A stretch of DNA of 64,000 nucleotides from contig NZ_CP013200.1 in NCBI RefSeq assembly GCF_001445575.1, forward strand, positions 4,216,001 to 4,280,000, written 5' to 3'. Position numbers and translations under genes: made by a program. The notes below the pieces were generated by a model. The model saw only the letters and a program-made list of their open reading frames with translations. It searched no databases and was not told the DNA's origin. Source of the stretch: Arthrobacter alpinus (GTDB lineage: Bacteria > Actinomycetota > Actinomycetes > Actinomycetales > Micrococcaceae). How positions within the stretch are numbered: the stretch's first letter is position 1; the number at the start of each line of letters is the position of its first letter. Positions 47,641-56,793 of the stretch are shown here, piece by piece.

Positions 47641-48858
47641 CTACCGGCCAAGTCCGAGCATTTCCGCGGATGCCGCGAGTGCCGCTCGGGTCCTCGTGTT
47701 ATCAGAGTGCAGGTAGGACTGCGTGCTCAGCATAGAGGAGTGCCCAAGAACGGCCTTAATCGTGGTCTCGTCGATCCCGCTGGCGAGCAGCAGAGTGGCT
47801 GCTGTATGACGTGCCTCGTACAGCAAGGGCCTCCTACTACTGCCATCCGGAAGAGTGACCGTTACCTCTGCTTCCGCCACGATCTCGTACCACAGCCGGC
47901 GGTCCAGCTCTGCCGATCGTGGGGCGCCGTCGTCTCGGGGCCAGACGAGTCCGCACGGGGACGATGGCGCACAGTCTGCCCAAGAGGAGAGCGCATCGAC
48001 GAGCCAAGGCACCAGCGGGATAACGCGGCTCCCGGCACGGGTCTTAGGCCGGACCAGATGGTAGGCGCCATGGATCTGGCGGGACTCGAATCCGCGAGGG
48101 ACCCGGAATCCACTCTCGGGTTTTCTGGCCTCGACGTACGGCAGTGCCTTGAGTTGCCAGGCAAGCGTAATCGTCTCAGCTGCAAGGTCTACCATGTCCC
48201 AGGTCAGCCCCAGTGCCTCCGCGGGGCGCAGCCCTTCTACGAGCGCCGCGACCCATCGCGAGGCGTCTGGGCGGGTGGTAGCCACAGCGAGAATCTTCGC
48301 CGCGGCCCCTGCGTTCAGGGACTGCCGTGGGGAGCTCCCGGCACCAGGGCCACCCGCCTCCCGTGCGCGTTGTGGGACTCTGTACCCCTCGGCGACCGCG
48401 TCAGAGAGCATCTTGCTGAGCACCGCGTGTGTGCGCTGCATCGTGGCGAGTGCTAAACCGGCTTGTTCCTGGGCCGTCCTGACCTTCCGGATGTCTGCGG
48501 GCACGAGGGCATCGAGGCGCAGGTGCCCTATAGCCGGAACAATCCACTTGCTGATTCCAGAGCGATCAGAGACGTACGTGCCGGGTCGGATGATGTGCTG
48601 TCGCTCTTCGAGCCACCGATCGGCCCACCGCTTGACTGTGACGCTATCCCACGTCTGGTCGGTGTGCCCCTCGGCCGCAATCCGCTGCTGTGCCTCAGCG
48701 AGTCGGGCCCGAACCACGGCCTTCGTATGCGCCTTCAAGGTGACGCGGCGACGCGTTCCGCGTTCCGTCCACCCGGCCTCAATCGAGGCTACCCACTGTC
48801 CCCGAGAGTTCTGGTAGACCGAGCCGGTTCCTTTGCTGCGCTGCTTGGCCGTAGGCAT
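47641..48858 (-). CDS. Tyrosine recombinase (phage/ICE-type integrase) inside the split pglX locus
   Basis: A 405-residue integrase with an N-terminal arm-binding region (SRGQWVASIEAGWTERG), a core-binding domain (WADRWLEERQHIIRPGTYVS) and a catalytic domain. Catalytic residues: Arg in VEGLRPAEALGL, Arg in YEARHTAATLLLASG, His in AVLGHSSML and the Tyr nucleophile in TQSYLHSD. It lies between the pglX C-terminal frame and the inverted pglX copy. It could invert the pglX repeats, excise the whole insert, or be the integrase of a small element that settled in pglX. BREX loci with a recombinase beside inverted pglX segments have been described, which favours phase variation. Confidence 0.9.
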   Translation of the reverse strand: MPTAKQRSKGTGSVYQNSRGQWVASIEAGWTERGTRRRVTLKAHTKAVVRARLAEAQQRIAAEGHTDQTWDSVTVKRWADRWLEERQHIIRPGTYVSDRSGISKWIVPAIGHLRLDALVPADIRKVRTAQEQAGLALATMQRTHAVLSKMLSDAVAEGYRVPQRAREAGGPGAGSSPRQSLNAGAAAKILAVATTRPDASRWVAALVEGLRPAEALGLTWDMVDLAAETITLAWQLKALPYVEARKPESGFRVPRGFESRQIHGAYHLVRPKTRAGSRVIPLVPWLVDALSSWADCAPSSPCGLVWPRDDGAPRSAELDRRLWYEIVAEAEVTVTLPDGSSRRPLLYEARHTAATLLLASGIDETTIKAVLGHSSMLSTQSYLHSDNTRTRAALAASAEMLGLGR

Positions 48859-48890
48859 GGCTCAATGATAAGTGAGACTATGCCGGCTGG

Positions 48891-48914
48891 CAGGGTAGTC
48901 ATCAGGGTAGCCAT
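48891..48914 (+). repeat. Tandem 12-bp motif pair, right of recombinase gene
   Basis: CAGGGTAGTCAT (48891-48902) and CAGGGTAGCCAT (48903-48914) lie head to tail 32 bases upstream of the recombinase start. The second is identical to the copy at 47601. They may be arm sites and may also control the recombinase promoter. Confidence 0.6.
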
Positions 48915-48994
48915 CCGAAATGACAACTGAAGCGGGACGAAGTGGTTAGGAGAGCCGGAAGCCGACATCAATGCGCGGCGACTCCTGAACACAA

Positions 48995-49685
48995 CACAGT
49001 TTATGAAGGATCAATACCCCACCGGCAAGGCCGACCTCATGACGGCGTTTATGATCCGCGCCCAGGAACTTACGGTTCATGGTGGAACCTGGGCAATGAT
49101 CAATCTCCCGTCGTGGATGTCATTGAAGTCGTTCGAAGACCTGCGGCACGACCTTATTGAAAACCAACGAATCGTGTCCATGGTCCACCTTGGGCGTGGC
49201 GTCTTTGGCTCGGACTTCGGATCCGTCGCCTTCGTGATCGACAACGTTTCGGCAAAGTCGTCACGTGGCGTATATAGGCGGCTCTTTGAGAAGCACGTGG
49301 ATGTCCGGTCGGTGTCTACGATCGAGGCTCTGTTCAGCGACTCTTCGTACAACCGTTACGAGGTATTACAGGAGGATTTTGCGGCGATCCCGGGCTCCCC
49401 GATTGTCTACTGGCTTAGTGAGAAGATGCGGGGAGCCTTCGCAACTGGTCGTCCTCTCAGCGACGTCGCCAATCTCCGGCAGGGATTGGCGACCGCTGAC
49501 AACAACCGTTTCCTTCGCCTGTGGTGGGAGGTCTCGGATAACCGCACCGCGCTTACTTGCACGTCACGTGAAGAGGCCGCGTCAAGTGGTGCACGTTGGT
49601 TCCCGTACAACAAGGGCGGTGAATTCCGAAAGTGGTACGGCAACCATGAGTACGTGCTCAACTGGGAACACGACGGCGCAGAGAT
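48995..49685 (+). repeat. Inverted repeat of pglX, left copy (691 bp)
   Basis: The left arm of a long inverted repeat whose right arm is 50542-51232; paired positions sum to 100227. The arms encode the same protein in the pglX frame, and the two shadow frames I compared also match, so the DNA is identical or nearly so. Identity starts at CACAGTTTATG and ends at GCGCAGAGAT on both sides. Confidence 0.92.
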
Positions 49686-50094
49686 CGTCGATTTCAAGCC
49701 ACGTTCGGTAATTCGTAACCCTGGGACATACTTTTCACCGTCAGTGTCATGGTCCAAGATCAGTAGCGGCGCCCCAGCTTTCAGGGCCTATCCAGCTGGT
49801 TTTATCTACGACGTCGCAGGCACCTCGATGTTCACGACGACGGATCGTGAGCGAGCTGGTTTGCTCTCCTTCGTAAATTCGCAGGTGGCACTTGAGCAGT
49901 TGGCTGCGGTCGCTCCGACGCTCAACTACGAGGTGGGGCAAGTCGCTGGCCTACCTGTGGCAGACGCGGCCGTGGACAACGGAGTTGTTCGCGCCGCAAT
50001 AGCGGTCGATGAGGCTAAGGAGGATTGGGACGACTTCGAGACCTCCTGGGAATTCGCGCGGAACCCGCTCGTCTCCCTCTTCGAACGTGGATAG
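48995..50094 (+). pseudogene. pglX: Silent alternative 3' part of pglX (inverted cassette)
   Basis: The plus-strand frame opens with no true start and is a piece of PglX. The first 230 residues equal residues 477-706 of the expressed gene (encoded by the repeat). Then it diverges: IVDFKPRSVIRNPG, YFSPSVSWSKISSGAPAFRA, NSQVALEQLAAVAPTLNYEV and SWEFARNPLVSLFERG to a stop at 50092. The divergent 135 or so residues correspond to a target-recognition region related to, but distinct from, the expressed one. It lacks the methyltransferase motifs and ribosome site, so it is a storage cassette, not a gene. Confidence 0.88.
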
Positions 50095-50129
50095 CCGACA
50101 ATTCCACCTTGCCCTCAGTCCCCACATGG

Positions 50130-52661
50130 TCAGGCAAGTGCAACCAAGGGGTTACGTTCAAAGTTCCACGACATCTCGGAGAGGTCCCAATCCGTTCGAG
50201 ACGTCTCAACCAGATTGCCCGTGTTCGCCGGAAGTCCATCAAATCCAGAGGCAACTGGAAGCTTTCCCACATCGCCAACCTGGAAGTTGAGTGTCGGCGC
50301 GATGGCCTTGAGTACTTCGCGGGCGACACTGGAGTTCATTAGCACGGCAACTTGATCGAGTAGTCCTTCGCTTCCGAACGCAGACATTCCCTTCACATCG
50401 TGGATGAACCCGCTCGGAAATCTCCGGAATGCGGCTTCACCGGATGAGATATCGGACCATGACACTGACGGTGAAAAGTATGTTGAAGTGTTTTGAGCAC
50501 GCGAGCGTGGTCGACCACCTTTCTCAGTACCGAAATTTCGTATCTCTGCGCCGTCGTGTTCCCAGTTGAGCACGTACTCATGGTTGCCGTACCACTTTCG
50601 GAATTCACCGCCCTTGTTGTACGGGAACCAACGTGCACCACTTGACGCGGCCTCTTCACGTGACGTGCAAGTAAGCGCGGTGCGGTTATCCGAGACCTCC
50701 CACCACAGGCGAAGGAAACGGTTGTTGTCAGCGGTCGCCAATCCCTGCCGGAGATTGGCGACGTCGCTGAGAGGACGACCAGTTGCGAAGGCTCCCCGCA
50801 TCTTCTCACTAAGCCAGTAGACAATCGGGGAGCCCGGGATCGCCGCAAAATCCTCCTGTAATACCTCGTAACGGTTGTACGAAGAGTCGCTGAACAGAGC
50901 CTCGATCGTAGACACCGACCGGACATCCACGTGCTTCTCAAAGAGCCGCCTATATACGCCACGTGACGACTTTGCCGAAACGTTGTCGATCACGAAGGCG
51001 ACGGATCCGAAGTCCGAGCCAAAGACGCCACGCCCAAGGTGGACCATGGACACGATTCGTTGGTTTTCAATAAGGTCGTGCCGCAGGTCTTCGAACGACT
51101 TCAATGACATCCACGACGGGAGATTGATCATTGCCCAGGTTCCACCATGAACCGTAAGTTCCTGGGCGCGGATCATAAACGCCGTCATGAGGTCGGCCTT
51201 GCCGGTGGGGTATTGATCCTTCATAAACTGTGAAAGGAGCGCACCCATCTGCTTCCCGCCCATGTACGGCGGGTTGGCAATCACCACCGTGTACTTCGTC
51301 GAGAGCACCTCGGCCTGGTGCACCACCCGATGCGCATACTCCAATGTCTGGCCGTAGAGCAGATCGTCATCAAGGATCGATAGAACCTCTGCTGCACCCT
51401 TTGCCATGTCACCATCCGGCTGGATCAGCGAACCGAGCGTGTCAGCATCGCGGAACTGATTCCAGAACGTCTCCTCCGTATGGCGGTCGCCTGACTTGGT
51501 GACGAGGAAGTCCAATTCGTCAGGAGCGAAGGAGAGCGGCTCAATCACGCAGATCTGCGGATCGACGTCACGGGCAAAAAAGCGGCGATCCTTTGCGCGT
51601 GCCTTCATCGTGAGCGCAAACCCAGCGAGTGCTCCTGCACGAGGGTCAATTTCGGTGCCGTGCAAGTTATGCGCAAGGATGAGGCTCGGGATCACCGACG
51701 GCGCGTAACCCTCCTCTTCGTAGATGGCATAGAGCAGGTCGAAAGCGTAAGTGAGCATGTGGCCTGAGCCGCAGGCCGGGTCGATCACGGTCAGTTCTTC
51801 CGGCTCGGTGATCTTTAGGACGGCAGTTTCTTCATCGACGGGAGCTATGTAGTAGTCCATCTGATCGACGAGCCGCGAGGTCGGGCGGTTGAGCATCCAC
51901 AACCGGCCGAGAGAGTTCTCGACGAGGTAGCGGACGATCCAGTGCGGGGTGAACAGCTGGGTCGCTGCCGGGATCTCGTCTGCGCCAGCCTTCTTGTTCT
52001 TCTTGAATCCGGCGAAGACCTCGTCTTTCCGCTCGGATACATAGAACTGGTAGAGCCAGCCGATAACCTCGACGTCTTCACACACCTCCGCGTTCAGCAC
52101 CTCGTGAGCACGAGAGAGGAACGCACCGTCAGCAAGAAGCCCGGAAGGGACGAGAAGTTCGGTGTAGTCACCTTCGCGTTCGAACATGAATGGCATGGCC
52201 TTGTTCCAGAACCGGCAGTACTCGGTCAGGAGCAACGCGTATGCCTCCCCCTCAGCGTCTGTGCTGCGACGGGTACCCTCGAGGAGACCCATGACGGCCT
52301 CACGAGTGCGTGGGGTGGTAACCACCTCGGTGTCGAGGTGACCACGTTTGGCATCGGCAAGGATTTCGGGCTGGCCATGAGCGTGGCCTTGTGCAGGTGA
52401 GACGACTCGAGCGCTGGTGTAGCCGCGGGCATCCATGTAGCGCAGGGCGATGAGCCGGTTGAACCAGGTGTAGGCGACCTTGTCGATCACGTGCTTCTGG
52501 CCGTGCTGCGCGATCTCGGCTTCGAGCCGCTTCACTGTCTGGCCACGCTCGCTCCGCTCAACGGAACCTACAGCAAGTACCGCGGCGGCTCGGGCCTCGA
52601 CGGAGGCGATGAGTTCCCGGCGGGCTTGGGTGGCGAATCGCTCCAGGGGCTTGGTATCCAT
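50130..52661 (-). CDS. pglX: BREX type 1 adenine methyltransferase PglX, N-terminal two thirds with current recognition end
   Basis: An 843-residue frame. It has the PglX start, an SAM-binding motif VIDPACGSGHMLTYA (about residues 292-306) and the N6-adenine motif VVIANPPYMGG (459-469), followed by the segment shared with the inverted copy (477-706) and a unique end (707-843: RNFGTEKGGRPRSRAQ, YFSPSVSWSDISSGEAAF, SWNFERNPLVALA). Full-length PglX has about 330 further residues, which are encoded separately at 46556-47536. It marks host DNA and takes part in phage exclusion with BrxC and PglZ. It follows brxC by 17 bp. Confidence 0.92.
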   Translation of the reverse strand: MDTKPLERFATQARRELIASVEARAAAVLAVGSVERSERGQTVKRLEAEIAQHGQKHVIDKVAYTWFNRLIALRYMDARGYTSARVVSPAQGHAHGQPEILADAKRGHLDTEVVTTPRTREAVMGLLEGTRRSTDAEGEAYALLLTEYCRFWNKAMPFMFEREGDYTELLVPSGLLADGAFLSRAHEVLNAEVCEDVEVIGWLYQFYVSERKDEVFAGFKKNKKAGADEIPAATQLFTPHWIVRYLVENSLGRLWMLNRPTSRLVDQMDYYIAPVDEETAVLKITEPEELTVIDPACGSGHMLTYAFDLLYAIYEEEGYAPSVIPSLILAHNLHGTEIDPRAGALAGFALTMKARAKDRRFFARDVDPQICVIEPLSFAPDELDFLVTKSGDRHTEETFWNQFRDADTLGSLIQPDGDMAKGAAEVLSILDDDLLYGQTLEYAHRVVHQAEVLSTKYTVVIANPPYMGGKQMGALLSQFMKDQYPTGKADLMTAFMIRAQELTVHGGTWAMINLPSWMSLKSFEDLRHDLIENQRIVSMVHLGRGVFGSDFGSVAFVIDNVSAKSSRGVYRRLFEKHVDVRSVSTIEALFSDSSYNRYEVLQEDFAAIPGSPIVYWLSEKMRGAFATGRPLSDVANLRQGLATADNNRFLRLWWEVSDNRTALTCTSREEAASSGARWFPYNKGGEFRKWYGNHEYVLNWEHDGAEIRNFGTEKGGRPRSRAQNTSTYFSPSVSWSDISSGEAAFRRFPSGFIHDVKGMSAFGSEGLLDQVAVLMNSSVAREVLKAIAPTLNFQVGDVGKLPVASGFDGLPANTGNLVETSRTDWDLSEMSWNFERNPLVALA
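50542..51232 (-). repeat. Inverted repeat of pglX, right copy (691 bp)
   Basis: Right arm, inside the expressed pglX. It begins 11 codons after the NPPY motif and ends where the recognition region starts. An 856-bp unique centre (49686-50541) holding the two alternative 3' ends lies between the arms. Confidence 0.92.
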
Positions 52662-52678
52662 GTGTATCTCTACCTGTC

Positions 52679-55600
52679 TTAGAGCGTGATGCGCTTGTTG
52701 TCGTTAATCGTGGTGAGGAGGGTCGCGCGGAGCTTGTCGAGATAAGCGTCGATGTCGTCCACGGTTTCGAGGACCTGGCCAGTGCCCGGCAGCACGAGCT
52801 TCTTGATGGAGACGGTCTGCTTGATCGGCGCAGGTTTGGGTTCCGGCTCCTTACCGGGGCCAGCCTGCGGGCTGGGTGCGGGAGCTGGCTTCGCTGCCGC
52901 CAGCTCGTCGAGAATCCACGGATAGACCGTGTCAGCGAACTGGTTCGCCTGGTTCCAAATGACCGGGATCTGCGTCTCGTGCTGCACACGGTCGAGCACG
53001 GCTTCCGCGCGCTGAGTCACCGACTGCTGTGCTGCCTCGGTTGCTGCCTCGTAGGTATTGCTACCAGGCACTTGCTGCCAATAGGCGTTGATCGATTCCG
53101 TGGCAACAGTGCGTTCGGCATTGATCAAACTCTGCAGCTGGTCTTCCAGCTCGTTCACCGCCTTGCCGAGTTGCTGGGTCTTATTGCCGCGGAAGATCTG
53201 TACATCTTCCAGAGCGAAGCTAACCATGTCCGCGGCACCAGCGGGTAGGTAGGCGATGTTGGATTGGTTGGTCTGCATGAAGGTCAACGCGTTCTCGAAG
53301 ATACTGCGTTGGTTGCCGTTGAGGAACGCCTTAATCGGGTCGATCACGTTGTCTTTGGCATCGAGCAGATCGTCGGCATCACGGAAGTCGGTGATGAACC
53401 AGTCTGCCTTGTGACCGCATAGTTCAGTGAGCATCTGGATCGGCTCATCGAGCTGGTCGATGAACGTGAACCCTGAAGCGGTGCGCAAAGCCTTCAGTTC
53501 GGCCAGCTTGACTTCCAGGTGTTCCTTGCCGGCGTGAGCCAGTTCCAGCGGGTCCTTGGCGATACCGCCGTCGTCGGTGAACTCCACGACGAACTTGCGG
53601 AAGGCGTTGACGATCTTCGGGTCGAACACACGCTGCGGTGCGACGACCATTGCAGAGTAGCTCTGCGTGTTGCGCAGCGCGCTGGTGATCTCTGTGCGAG
53701 CAAGGACCTTGCCGTTGAGTTGTATCTCGATCTTCGATTGTCCGGCCAGATACGCCACGACTGTGGCGATGGACCACTGGTCCCAGCCAAAGGGTTTCGC
53801 CGAGTACCGGTCGATGAGTTGGCGCATGGTGACCTGCTCGTGGCGGTTGCTGCGCAGCTCCAAATGACCGAGTACATCGGAACCCGGAACATCAAGGATG
53901 CTGGCAGTCTGCTCGAACAGGGCGTCCCCGTTTGGGTTCACGAGCCCGCCTAGTCCTTGCTCGGTGAAGGCTTTGCCGGCCAGCATGCCGAGATTCGTGT
54001 ACGTCGCTGCGATGACTTTCTGGAAGCCTTCGTTGATGCGAGTCAGCGCATCGACGGAGTTGGCGTCGAGCACGGCCGCGTTGTGGATCAGCGTCGAGTT
54101 GCCCACCGCTGAGCGCAGGCGTTCGACGATCTCCTTCTCGCGTTCGGCGTTCTGGGTTCCCTTGGACTGCAGGATGGTCTGCTCGATCGCGGTGCGGCTC
54201 GACCCCTGAGCGCGCCTGACGTACTTCTCGGTTTTCAGCAGCAGCCGCAGCTCTCCGAGGACGCGGTTGGCCCCGGAGGGGAGTACTACACGCAGTTCGT
54301 CGAGGCCGGCACTGTGTGCCTTGATCTGTTCGAGGCTGAACTCGGTCTCAGGGCTGGTGACATGCAGTGACAGTTCGTGCTGCTTGCCGTACGAGGTGCC
54401 GTCAAGCTTGTACCCGAAGGTGAAGTTCTGTCCGGTCTTGTAGGCCGTCTTGTTCGTCTTGACAACTGACTCGGAGATCAGCTTGAAGAGCTTGCCGGAG
54501 ATCTCGGAGTTGTCGATGTCGACGTTCTTGATCGCCTGCTCGATCTTCTGTTCTTCGTTGGTCAGGTAGTCGTACAGGTCACCGTTTCGCTGAATGTATG
54601 TCTGGGCTTCCAGAGCGTTCAGGGCCGCGTTGACGTCCTTACCCAGCTGCGCAACATCGGTGCCGAAGCAGTCATAAACCAGTACGGTGAGGTTGCGGGC
54701 GGTGGCCTTGAACGTATCGACATACTTGACCAGAAACAGGGCCTTTAGCAGTCGAACCGCCAGCGGCGGCAAAGACGGACTGCGCTCGGCATCATTGATG
54801 GCACGCTGGTTGGCGGACTTCAGCGAGGCCCGGATGCCCTCAAACATCTGATCGAAAGAAGCCAACGTGCCCAGCGGCTTGTCGGCAAGGCCAGTGGCGA
54901 CCTGCTGGACGACGCCGAGCATGGAGCGCTCTCCGACAGAGCTGTTACGGCCTTCAAAGATGTTGTGGTCGCTGATGCCTTCGATCGCGGATTGGAACAA
55001 CGGGAACTGGTAGCTCACGAACGGGTAGGTTCCTACGAAGTGTGCCTCGTCCCGGAAGTTCGGGTAGTGGCGTCCCTCGACGAAGTCGAACAGAGTCTTG
55101 AAGTTCGTATGCTCGGCTCCGTAGATGGCGGCGACGTCACCGGCGCCAATATCGGTCTTAGCGAGCAGGCGCTTGCGGATGACCTCTTCGACGTCCTGGC
55201 TGGTGAGCTTGAGGCGGTTCTTGAAGCGAGCCTGGATCTTCGAGAAGTCGTTGGCCTGTTGCTTGGTACGGTCTCCGCCGACCTTCTCCATATCCTCCTG
55301 CGAGGTGACAAAGATCCAAGCATGCCCCTGGCACTTGGTGGCCAGGGACTCGGCTATTGTCTGAAGGTTGAGCATCAGCTTGGTGTTGGTGCCGATGAAC
55401 TGGCCGACTTCGTCGACGAAGAAGTTTAGCCGGTAGCCCTCCGGCTGCGCAGCCAGCCAGGCGGCGACCTCATCCGCGAAGTCCTCGATCGAGACCGAGT
55501 AGCTGATTGAGTATTGGCGGATGATGCCGGGGCTCTCGGCGCCATTGACCACGGCGAATGCCTTGTCAATGTTGCCAGCCTCTAGCGCGGACTGTTCACG

Positions 55601-56188
55601 CCCCTGCGACCACGGAATCCCAGCAACGCGCTCGAAGGCGTCCTTGAAAGCTGCATACTGGCCGCGGGCGTCAAGGTCGCGTTCGAAGCGTGCGATGTGG
55701 CCTTGGTTGCCGTAATAGCCACGGGACTCGTCGAAGATCTTCACGAACACCTTCAGCAAGGCGTCGTTTTGGTCTTTCGAGATCAGTGTGGCTTTCTGAT
55801 CGATGTTGAACAGCAGGCTCTTGGCCGCGATCCGGTCGGCTTTTTCGATCAGGGCCGGCAGGAACGCATCGTCAGCCTTGGCCCTGAACTGATCAGAGAC
55901 TTGAGCGCGTGGGTAGACGTGGCCGTCGATGTCGCCCAGCAGGTGCGCGAGCATCTTCAGGAGGTGGGACTTACCGGAACCGAAGAAGCCGGAGATCCAC
56001 ACGCCATTGGCGTTGGTGTAGTTGGTGTAGGCCTCCAGGACGTGCTCGACGCCTTTGGCGGCCTCGTTTGTGAGTACGTACTCCTCGACCTCGGTGGCCA
56101 ACTGCGAGGTGTCATCGGCCTTGATGACGCCCTCGATCGTTCGGTCGATCCGCTTGGCGAAAATCTCGTTGATTAGGTTCACGCTCAT
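52679..56188 (-). CDS. brxC: BREX P-loop ATPase BrxC
   Basis: An 1169-residue protein from the ATG at 56188, which overlaps the brxB stop (ATGA) and has a GGAGG ribosome site. It starts with the family form MSVNLINEIFAKRIDRTIEG, has Walker A GVWISGFFGSGKSHLLKMLA (about residues 62-81) and LNFFVDEVGQFIGTNTK as Walker B, then long helical regions and a Pro-rich linker (PAPAPSPQAGPGKEPEP) before a short C-terminal domain. BrxC is required for BREX exclusion and is thought to be an Orc-like ATPase. Confidence 0.94.
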   Translation of the reverse strand: MSVNLINEIFAKRIDRTIEGVIKADDTSQLATEVEEYVLTNEAAKGVEHVLEAYTNYTNANGVWISGFFGSGKSHLLKMLAHLLGDIDGHVYPRAQVSDQFRAKADDAFLPALIEKADRIAAKSLLFNIDQKATLISKDQNDALLKVFVKIFDESRGYYGNQGHIARFERDLDARGQYAAFKDAFERVAGIPWSQGREQSALEAGNIDKAFAVVNGAESPGIIRQYSISYSVSIEDFADEVAAWLAAQPEGYRLNFFVDEVGQFIGTNTKLMLNLQTIAESLATKCQGHAWIFVTSQEDMEKVGGDRTKQQANDFSKIQARFKNRLKLTSQDVEEVIRKRLLAKTDIGAGDVAAIYGAEHTNFKTLFDFVEGRHYPNFRDEAHFVGTYPFVSYQFPLFQSAIEGISDHNIFEGRNSSVGERSMLGVVQQVATGLADKPLGTLASFDQMFEGIRASLKSANQRAINDAERSPSLPPLAVRLLKALFLVKYVDTFKATARNLTVLVYDCFGTDVAQLGKDVNAALNALEAQTYIQRNGDLYDYLTNEEQKIEQAIKNVDIDNSEISGKLFKLISESVVKTNKTAYKTGQNFTFGYKLDGTSYGKQHELSLHVTSPETEFSLEQIKAHSAGLDELRVVLPSGANRVLGELRLLLKTEKYVRRAQGSSRTAIEQTILQSKGTQNAEREKEIVERLRSAVGNSTLIHNAAVLDANSVDALTRINEGFQKVIAATYTNLGMLAGKAFTEQGLGGLVNPNGDALFEQTASILDVPGSDVLGHLELRSNRHEQVTMRQLIDRYSAKPFGWDQWSIATVVAYLAGQSKIEIQLNGKVLARTEITSALRNTQSYSAMVVAPQRVFDPKIVNAFRKFVVEFTDDGGIAKDPLELAHAGKEHLEVKLAELKALRTASGFTFIDQLDEPIQMLTELCGHKADWFITDFRDADDLLDAKDNVIDPIKAFLNGNQRSIFENALTFMQTNQSNIAYLPAGAADMVSFALEDVQIFRGNKTQQLGKAVNELEDQLQSLINAERTVATESINAYWQQVPGSNTYEAATEAAQQSVTQRAEAVLDRVQHETQIPVIWNQANQFADTVYPWILDELAAAKPAPAPSPQAGPGKEPEPKPAPIKQTVSIKKLVLPGTGQVLETVDDIDAYLDKLRATLLTTINDNKRITL

Positions 56189-56793
56189 GCCTCCTGCTCC
56201 AGAATGTCTTTGGCCCGGTAGTAGCTGTCGCTGGCGCTGAGATTCAGCGCGCGTAACTGATGACCGGATGTCTGTGTGAACTCGTAAATACCCGGAAACC
56301 ATACGAGCATCGGCCGGCCAGTGACGACGCTCTGCAGGTTCTCCAGCACCGTGTGGGTGCGGATGAATGGGAAGACCTCACCGATACCGGTGAGGAAAAC
56401 CATGTCGCTGGGTTGATTATCCAGCAGTGCCCGGATGGCGGGTGCGAGGTGATCGTGGGGGTCAAGCATGCCCTGCAGCACCTCGCGAAATCCCGCCTTA
56501 TCCATCGTGGGTTCCAGGTCGAGGACTCGTTCCCACACGCCACGGTCCTTGAGTAGCCCTATGGCCAGGTCATAGAGATTGATCTCCACGACACTCAGCC
56601 CGTCATCGCTCTGGAGCTTCGTCTTCACACGATCACACAAACCTTCAACGTCAAGTGCCCAAGCCGGCGGGAAGTGGTAGATGAAGAATGGGATTTCCTT
56701 GGACAGGCCCTCCATCTTCAAGAAGCGTTCGCTTCGAAGCACGTTATAGACGTGCTTCTCGTCGCTGACGAGGTCTCGCTGGGTGGAACTCAT
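56185..56793 (-). CDS. brxB: BREX protein BrxB (DUF1788)
   Basis: A 202-residue protein of normal length. Family blocks: GLSKEIPFFIYHFPPAWALD, VVEINLYDLAIGLLKDRG, VFLTGIGEVFPFIRTHTVLE and PMLVWFPGIYEFT. These are the DUF1788 hallmarks. It overlaps brxA by four bases (ATGA at 56793-56790) and brxC likewise. BrxB is a conserved small subunit, with a likely scaffold role. Confidence 0.93.
   Translation of the reverse strand: MSSTQRDLVSDEKHVYNVLRSERFLKMEGLSKEIPFFIYHFPPAWALDVEGLCDRVKTKLQSDDGLSVVEINLYDLAIGLLKDRGVWERVLDLEPTMDKAGFREVLQGMLDPHDHLAPAIRALLDNQPSDMVFLTGIGEVFPFIRTHTVLENLQSVVTGRPMLVWFPGIYEFTQTSGHQLRALNLSASDSYYRAKDILEQEA

Noticed and set aside
47538..50153. Simple att sites (GGGGTT) of an element inserted in pglX
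   Set aside because: Six bases can match by chance, and joining there leaves PglX one base out of frame; noted but not called att.
49077..50962. Frames opposite the pglX repeats
   Set aside because: They appear twice only because the repeat is inverted; they are antisense shadows of pglX and were used just to judge DNA identity.
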